64,000 bases of DNA from Sporothrix humicola (Eukaryota > Ascomycota > Sordariomycetes > Ophiostomatales > Ophiostomataceae): contig WNYE01000068.1 of assembly GCA_021396245.1 (NCBI GenBank), forward strand, positions 62,001 to 126,000, given 5' to 3'. This document shows, in pieces, positions 59,608 to 64,000 of this stretch; the stretch's first letter is position 1, and every line of letters begins with the position of its first letter. The notes under the pieces are model-generated. The model did not search any database. It was given only the letters and a program-made list of their open reading frames with translations, and was not told the origin of the DNA. The translations under genes and the position numbers were made by a program.

Positions 59608-60894
59608 ATGGCTCCCTCTGCGACGACCTACGAGACACCAGCCTCCAAGGAGGAGGCTGCCCAGCACAAGAACGAGCAGGACACTGACCTGACGGGCCAG
59701 TCCCTCGAGCACAAGATGGACGAGATTGCCAAGACAAAGTCAGCAACGGCTCCTCAGGTCCAGGAGCTCGACGCCTCCAAGCTCACCTACGAATTCACCA
59801 CGAGCCCCCGGCCTGTCCCTGCCAGCATCGAGGCCGCCTGTGCCGGCAGCGAGACCATCTGCACTGACCACATGGTGACTGTTGCCTGGGACGCCAAGAC
59901 GGGCTGGGCAACACCGCAGCTGCGTCCTTACGGCGCCCTGTCCCTCATGCCCACGGCCTCGGTGCTGCACTACGCCACCGAGTGCTTCGAGGGCCTCAAG
60001 GTCTACCGCGGCGTCGACGACAAGCTGCGCCTGTTCCGCCCCGACTGCAACGCCAAGCGCATGCTGACCTCGGCCGTCCGCATTTCCCTGCCTGCTTTTG
60101 AGCCCGCCGAGCTCGAGAAGCTGATCATTGCCCTGATGGCCGTCGACGGCCCCAAGTGGCTGCCCCGCGGCTCCGGCTCCGACGAATACCTGTACCTGAG
60201 ACCGACGATGATTGGCACCCAGCCCCAGCTCGGCGTCCAGGCGCCCAACTCGGCCCTTCTCTACATTGTGGCCTGCTACCTGCCGCGGCTCAACGCCGTC
60301 CAGGGCGGCCTGAAGCTGCACACGAGCCCCGAGGACATGGTGCGCGCCTGGGTCGGCGGTTTCGGTTATGCCAAGGTGGGCGCCAACTACGGCCCCAGTC
60401 TGCAGGCCACGCTTGAAGCGCGCAAGCGCGGATTCCACCAGGTCCTGTGGCTGTACGGCCCCGAGGGCTACTGCACCGAAGCCGGCGCCAGCAATTTCTT
60501 TGTGGTCCTGAAAAACAAGGAGACCGGCAAGACGGAGATGATCACGGCGCCGCTGGACGACCGCCTGATCCTGGACGGCGTGACGCGCCGCAGCATTGTG
60601 CAGCTGGCGCGTGAGCGGCTGGCGGGCGAGGTCGAGGTGGTGGAGCGGCGGTACACGATTGCGGAGCTGCAGGAGGCGCACAAGGAGGGCCGGCTGATCG
60701 AGTCGTTTGCGGCGGGCACGGCATACTTTGTGGCGCCCGTGTCGCTGGTGCACCACCGCGGCCAGGACATCCCGATCCCGATGGCGTCGGAGACGGGCGG
60801 CCAGTACACGAAGCAGGTCAAGTCGTGGATCAGCAACATCATGTACGGCCAGGAGGACCACCCATGGGGTCTGGTCGTCAAGGAGAGAGAGTAA
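59608..60894 (+). CDS. Branched-chain amino-acid aminotransferase, cytosolic type
   Basis: Intronless, 428 residues. PLP enzyme (fold type IV) that interconverts Leu, Ile and Val with their keto acids using glutamate. Motifs: LTYEFTTSPRPVP, FEGLKVYRGVDDKLRLFRPDCNAKRM, YLRPTMIGTQPQLGVQ, the Schiff-base Lys256 in GFGYAKVGANYGPS, EAGASNFFVV and LDGVTRRSIVQLARERL. The 55-residue N terminus is acidic with Thr/Glu/Lys and does not look like a mitochondrial presequence, so a cytosolic (Bat2-like) form is likely. Codon use is strongly optimised. A TGAGTCA site and a TATA box upstream suggest induction by amino-acid starvation. Confidence 0.94.
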   Translation: MAPSATTYETPASKEEAAQHKNEQDTDLTGQSLEHKMDEIAKTKSATAPQVQELDASKLTYEFTTSPRPVPASIEAACAGSETICTDHMVTVAWDAKTGWATPQLRPYGALSLMPTASVLHYATECFEGLKVYRGVDDKLRLFRPDCNAKRMLTSAVRISLPAFEPAELEKLIIALMAVDGPKWLPRGSGSDEYLYLRPTMIGTQPQLGVQAPNSALLYIVACYLPRLNAVQGGLKLHTSPEDMVRAWVGGFGYAKVGANYGPSLQATLEARKRGFHQVLWLYGPEGYCTEAGASNFFVVLKNKETGKTEMITAPLDDRLILDGVTRRSIVQLARERLAGEVEVVERRYTIAELQEAHKEGRLIESFAAGTAYFVAPVSLVHHRGQDIPIPMASETGGQYTKQVKSWISNIMYGQEDHPWGLVVKERE

Positions 60895-61184
60895 GGTGCC
60901 TCTCTAATAGGGCGTTTAACGAAAATGGAGGGATAATGATCATCAAAAGGAGGGACACTAGGATTGGAACATGCAAATGGCAAATGGGCAAGGCTTTGCC
61001 TTCAAAAAGAATCTGGCTTACATTAAAAAGAGCGGTACGCATATCCGTACAGGGCTAGGTAGACAGAAAAATAAAGAAACGATTATGACTCAACACATCC
61101 GAACGCCGGCGGTAAGAAGCTTCCAACATTAAAAGGAGTAACAAAGAAAGTACATAAAAAAGGTATATATCTTACACTCCCACA

Positions 61185-63203
61185 TTACATTGGCGCGCCG
61201 TCAGTGATGCTGCCGTACGGTCTCGCTGTAAACTCGCCGAAACAGGCCTCGTCAAACTTGGCGCGGCCCGGCATCTCGTCCTGGACGCGCAAAAACGTCT
61301 CGAGCTCGCACCAGCCGTCGACGCGCGACGCGTCGCACTCGGGGAAGCTCCAGCCGAGCGGGATGGTCCGCTGGTTGAGCAAAAAGTGAATGTACTTTGT
61401 CTCGCCCGCCGTCACGTCCTTGGAATAGCCGCTGCGGTCGGCCTTGACGGGCTTGGGCGCGCGGATGACCTCAATGTCGAGACGCGCGCCAAAGGGCACG
61501 ACGTGGGCGAGCGTAAAGTTGTGCGGGCCCGGGTACGACGAGGGCGGCAAGAACTCGGCAAACTGCGTGAAGCCTAGGGCCGTGAGGACGCTGACAATGT
61601 TAGAGTCGTGCGAAAAGTCGAGGTACAGGCTCTGGTTGAGCGGGAAGGTGTCGGTGTTGTTGTCGAGCGTCACGTTGATCTGGGAGCCCGAGTAGCCCAG
61701 CGTGTGGTTCCGCAAGCGGGCCATAATTTCCTGCTGGTAGCCGAGACCGACAGCACGGCCCGTGGCCGACTGGAAGCCGCTGCCGCCGGCAAACACGAGA
61801 TCGGTCGAGTAGCCGAAGTGGACCCACTCGTCATACGTGAACAAATCACAGAACCGGCTGAAACCGTAGGCGACGGTCTCGTAGGGGCACATGGTCTGGG
61901 CGGCGTAGGTGTCTTGGATGGTCCAGGTAAAGTCGCTGGTGCCGGAAATCATGTTCTGGAAACGGGCCGTGGCGTTGCGCAGGTAGTTCTCGACCCAAAT
62001 CGTATTGGCCTCGTTGCCGCCGCGATCCTGCTGCGAGTTGGGACAGTTGAGGTACCCGGCCAGCGAGTTGTTGAAGCCGTTCTCCTCGATAATGACCTCG
62101 ATGGTTGCATTATTCGTCCACTCCAGGCCAAAGAAGCCCGCCATGAAATTCTCGGCCGACTTGAGCATGCGGTCCTGGGTCGTCGTGCGGACAATAATCT
62201 TGCTGTTGGGGTTGTACAGGTTGCCGTACATGTACGAGTGCAGCACACCCGAGTCAAACAGCTCCTGGCGGCCCTTGGGCACCAGGATCTCGTGGCCCAG
62301 CCGGAACTCCCAGTCCTGCAAGAACGAAAGCGCGCTCGAGGCCTTGAACTTGCCCTTGAACTTGGCCAGTTTCTCGCCGAGCGACATGACATTGGCGCCC
62401 AGCGTCGGATACCGCGAGCCGTGCCGCGACAGCATTTGCAGCTGGACAACATCGGCGCCGGGCGGAAGCGCATACTCTTGGACACCGAAGCCGGGCGCGG
62501 GCTGGTAGGGCGACAGGTAGCCCATGTGGTGAAAGATATTATGGCCGCTGCCGTCCGAGGGGACGCCGTCGACCAAAATGTTGGTTTGGAGCGGCTGGTT
62601 GGCCACATAGGTCGCTGTCGGGTCAATCGTCACGGTCTGTGCCAAAAATGCCGGCCGGCCCGTCGCAGTAGGACCGGCAAACAGCTGCGGCGTCGTCTGG
62701 AAGTATTGCGGGACAGTAACAGTCGTGATTCGGCAGGCGCCATCCTTGTCTTTGCTCCCACCAGCGTTTTCTGACGAATCTTTGGATCCATCGCCGTGGG
62801 CCAGGGACAAAACAAAGCCCGTGTTGTCGGCGACAAACTTGAAGCCAATGCACACGGCCAGGCACGTCACAAACGAAATGGCAACAACGCGGGCGGTGCG
62901 TTTTGACAGCCATCGTGGTGGCGCGTCTTCGCCGGCTCGGTGGTGGAGATTTGCAGGAACAAAGGTCGACCCTAATGGCGATGCCGCGCCTGCCGCATTC
63001 GATCCAGACGCTAGGAAACCCCGTGTCTCGTCAGCATCATCGTCAGCCGCATCTTCCTCTTTCGAATCGTTGCGATATGGTCGGCTGCTGTTTTCGTTGT
63101 CGTTGTTATCGCGGCCGCTTCCATCTCTCGGCTCGAGCTCCATGTCGTCGACTGCATCCGTCCCTGCGACTGGCTCGTAGCCAGCGCCCTTGTTGCCGGC
63201 CAT
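61185..63203 (-). CDS. Membrane-anchored histidine acid phosphatase (phytase-like)
   Basis: Intronless, 672 residues. Histidine phosphatase clade 2: RHGSRYPT at 260-267 (nucleophile His261) and SHDSNIVS near the C terminus as the proton donor HD motif. Other features: multiple Cys and N-glycosylation sequons. Unlike secreted phytases it has a 100-residue acidic, Asn/Asp-rich cytosolic tail and one transmembrane segment at about 104-123 after a basic KRTAR, i.e. a type II anchor. It should hydrolyse phosphomonoesters, possibly inositol phosphates, outside the cell or in a vesicle lumen. I start at MAGNKG (63203); an ATG at 63389 is in frame but adds 62 residues containing an Asp-Ile repeat coded by a GATRTC repeat, probably leader. 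An E-box lies 325 bases upstream. Confidence 0.87.
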   Translation of the reverse strand: MAGNKGAGYEPVAGTDAVDDMELEPRDGSGRDNNDNENSSRPYRNDSKEEDAADDDADETRGFLASGSNAAGAASPLGSTFVPANLHHRAGEDAPPRWLSKRTARVVAISFVTCLAVCIGFKFVADNTGFVLSLAHGDGSKDSSENAGGSKDKDGACRITTVTVPQYFQTTPQLFAGPTATGRPAFLAQTVTIDPTATYVANQPLQTNILVDGVPSDGSGHNIFHHMGYLSPYQPAPGFGVQEYALPPGADVVQLQMLSRHGSRYPTLGANVMSLGEKLAKFKGKFKASSALSFLQDWEFRLGHEILVPKGRQELFDSGVLHSYMYGNLYNPNSKIIVRTTTQDRMLKSAENFMAGFFGLEWTNNATIEVIIEENGFNNSLAGYLNCPNSQQDRGGNEANTIWVENYLRNATARFQNMISGTSDFTWTIQDTYAAQTMCPYETVAYGFSRFCDLFTYDEWVHFGYSTDLVFAGGSGFQSATGRAVGLGYQQEIMARLRNHTLGYSGSQINVTLDNNTDTFPLNQSLYLDFSHDSNIVSVLTALGFTQFAEFLPPSSYPGPHNFTLAHVVPFGARLDIEVIRAPKPVKADRSGYSKDVTAGETKYIHFLLNQRTIPLGWSFPECDASRVDGWCELETFLRVQDEMPGRAKFDEACFGEFTARPYGSITDGAPM

Positions 63204-63296
63204 GTCGATGGCTGTGGGGGAGTGGGAAGAAGGTCTGTCGAGTAAGTTCGGCGCGGGGTACGATTGAAGAACCTCGAAAGGCCGAGCGTTGAGGTA

Positions 63297-63332
63297 GATG
63301 TCGATATCGATGTCGATGTCGAGTCGAGATCG
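63297..63332. repeat. GATRTC hexamer repeat in phosphatase leader
   Basis: GATGTC/GATATC/GATGTC units in tandem followed by degenerate copies. On the minus strand they would code Asp-Ile repeats in the optional N-terminal extension. Confidence 0.75.
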
Positions 63333-63527
63333 ATTGCCGCTCTTGCCGTCAGGGTGCGCAATGCTAAAATCGAAAAGTGCAATGGGCACGAACAGGAAGC
63401 TCCAGCGGACATATTAGTGGGCGCACACGTCACTTTACACGCTTCTGGTTGGCTGGATTGTCCGCGATATTAATTGCTTTTTTCGGGGAAAGGCGCGCCA
63501 TTGTCGCGCCGCATTAGCTGAGCCTGT

Positions 63528-63533
63528 CACGTG
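63528..63533. promoter_or_regulatory. CACGTG E-box upstream of acid phosphatase
   Basis: CACGTG 325 bases before the chosen start, in the context GTCACGTGGA. Phosphate-starvation factors (Pho4, NUC-1) bind this core. A 5' T flank on one strand weakens Pho4 binding and favours Cbf1-type factors, so the regulator is uncertain. Confidence 0.45.
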
Positions 63534-64000
63534 GATATGTGAATAAGCTTTCTCACCAAGAGAAAGCTGTGATAGTCAACAAAAGAAACAGACAAAATAA
63601 AGCAATGAGAAGAATTGTTTCTTCTTCTTCTAGAGAGAGAGAATAGTTTGAAACAAAGATTGGCTCATTGAAGGTAATAGGAGAATGCAACAGTGGGGAA
63701 TGGCCGTGCATGCAGGATTGATTTATGCCTACGGGGGCTTTTTTTGTCTTATTTGTTTTGGCTCTGTAGTCCCGTTAGTTTTCATCGAAGATTGTTTGAA
63801 GATTAAGTAAATGTCGGTGGTAACTATCGTGTTATTTGTAAAGATGTATTTGTTTTTCAAAATCGTTGAAGACGGGTCTTGGCCTGAGTATTCTGTATGG
63901 ATGTTGACTGTGATTGTTGTTTTCTTTTCAAACATTTTATTTTTCTCAACATTTAATCAAAAGAATTACACAAGAGTTAAAAACCATTATGAAAAAGCCG

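Larger units (their letters stand above)
63204..64000. other. 5' flank of phosphatase gene
   Basis: Contains the GATRTC repeat, a CACGTG E-box at 63528-63533, and AT-rich sequence to the window end. No other gene seen. Confidence 0.5.

Overview
This window is nuclear DNA from a filamentous ascomycete, most likely a Sordariomycete. The evidence is small spliceosomal introns (mostly 54-130 bp, GTAAGT/GTACGT/GTATGT-type donors, CTAAC/CTGAC-like branch sites), C/A-rich leaders before ATG, GC-rich codon third positions against AT-rich spacers, and fungus-specific genes such as a FluG-type amidohydrolase/glutamine-synthetase fusion, a secreted GtaA-type glutaminase and a Dfg5-type GH76 enzyme. An ophiostomatalean or related order is only a guess. 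I saw no tRNA, rRNA, CRISPR array, intact transposon or secondary-metabolite cluster.

Layout, left to right: secreted glutaminase (+, 1.3-3.9 kb); alpha/beta-hydrolase-3 esterase (-); small MYND zinc-finger protein (-); GPI-type GH76 mannanase (-); a 4.9 kb gene-free stretch; FluG-like protein (+, 14-16.7 kb); Erv41-like cargo receptor (+); mitochondrial UbiB/ADCK-type kinase-like protein (-); disordered orphan (+); Pex19 (-); Ubc9 SUMO E2 (+); asparagine synthetase (+, 29.2-31.6 kb); VDAC porin (+); mitochondrial J protein (-); methionine aminopeptidase 2 (+); Ups2/PRELID3-type lipid-transfer protein (+); orphan (+); large Ser-rich orphan with a conserved core (+); Rae1/Gle2 (+); ethanolamine-phosphate cytidylyltransferase (+); branched-chain aminotransferase (+); membrane-anchored histidine acid phosphatase (-). 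All multi-exon models were joined by hand, and every one keeps a single reading frame of whole codons.

The genes are mostly housekeeping and do not form an operon-like cluster. Two loose themes recur. One is amino-acid nitrogen metabolism (glutaminase, FluG, asparagine synthetase, BCAT; BCAT and asparagine synthetase each carry a perfect TGAGTCA general-control motif nearby). The other is mitochondrial/phospholipid biology (VDAC, Ups2, Ect1, UbiB-like kinase, J protein).

The most interesting signals are: (1) a 44-codon acidic, aromatic, internally repeated open stretch lying in frame directly after the TAG of the glutaminase gene; (2) a 537-bp third intron in the VDAC gene that is a multiple of three and has no in-frame stop, i.e. 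an exitron-like segment; (3) a GC-AG intron that interrupts the HxGH catalytic motif of ect1; (4) an E-box/CCAAT cluster followed by a 99-codon ORF with a signal-like N terminus upstream of VDAC; and (5) several large gene-free intervals.
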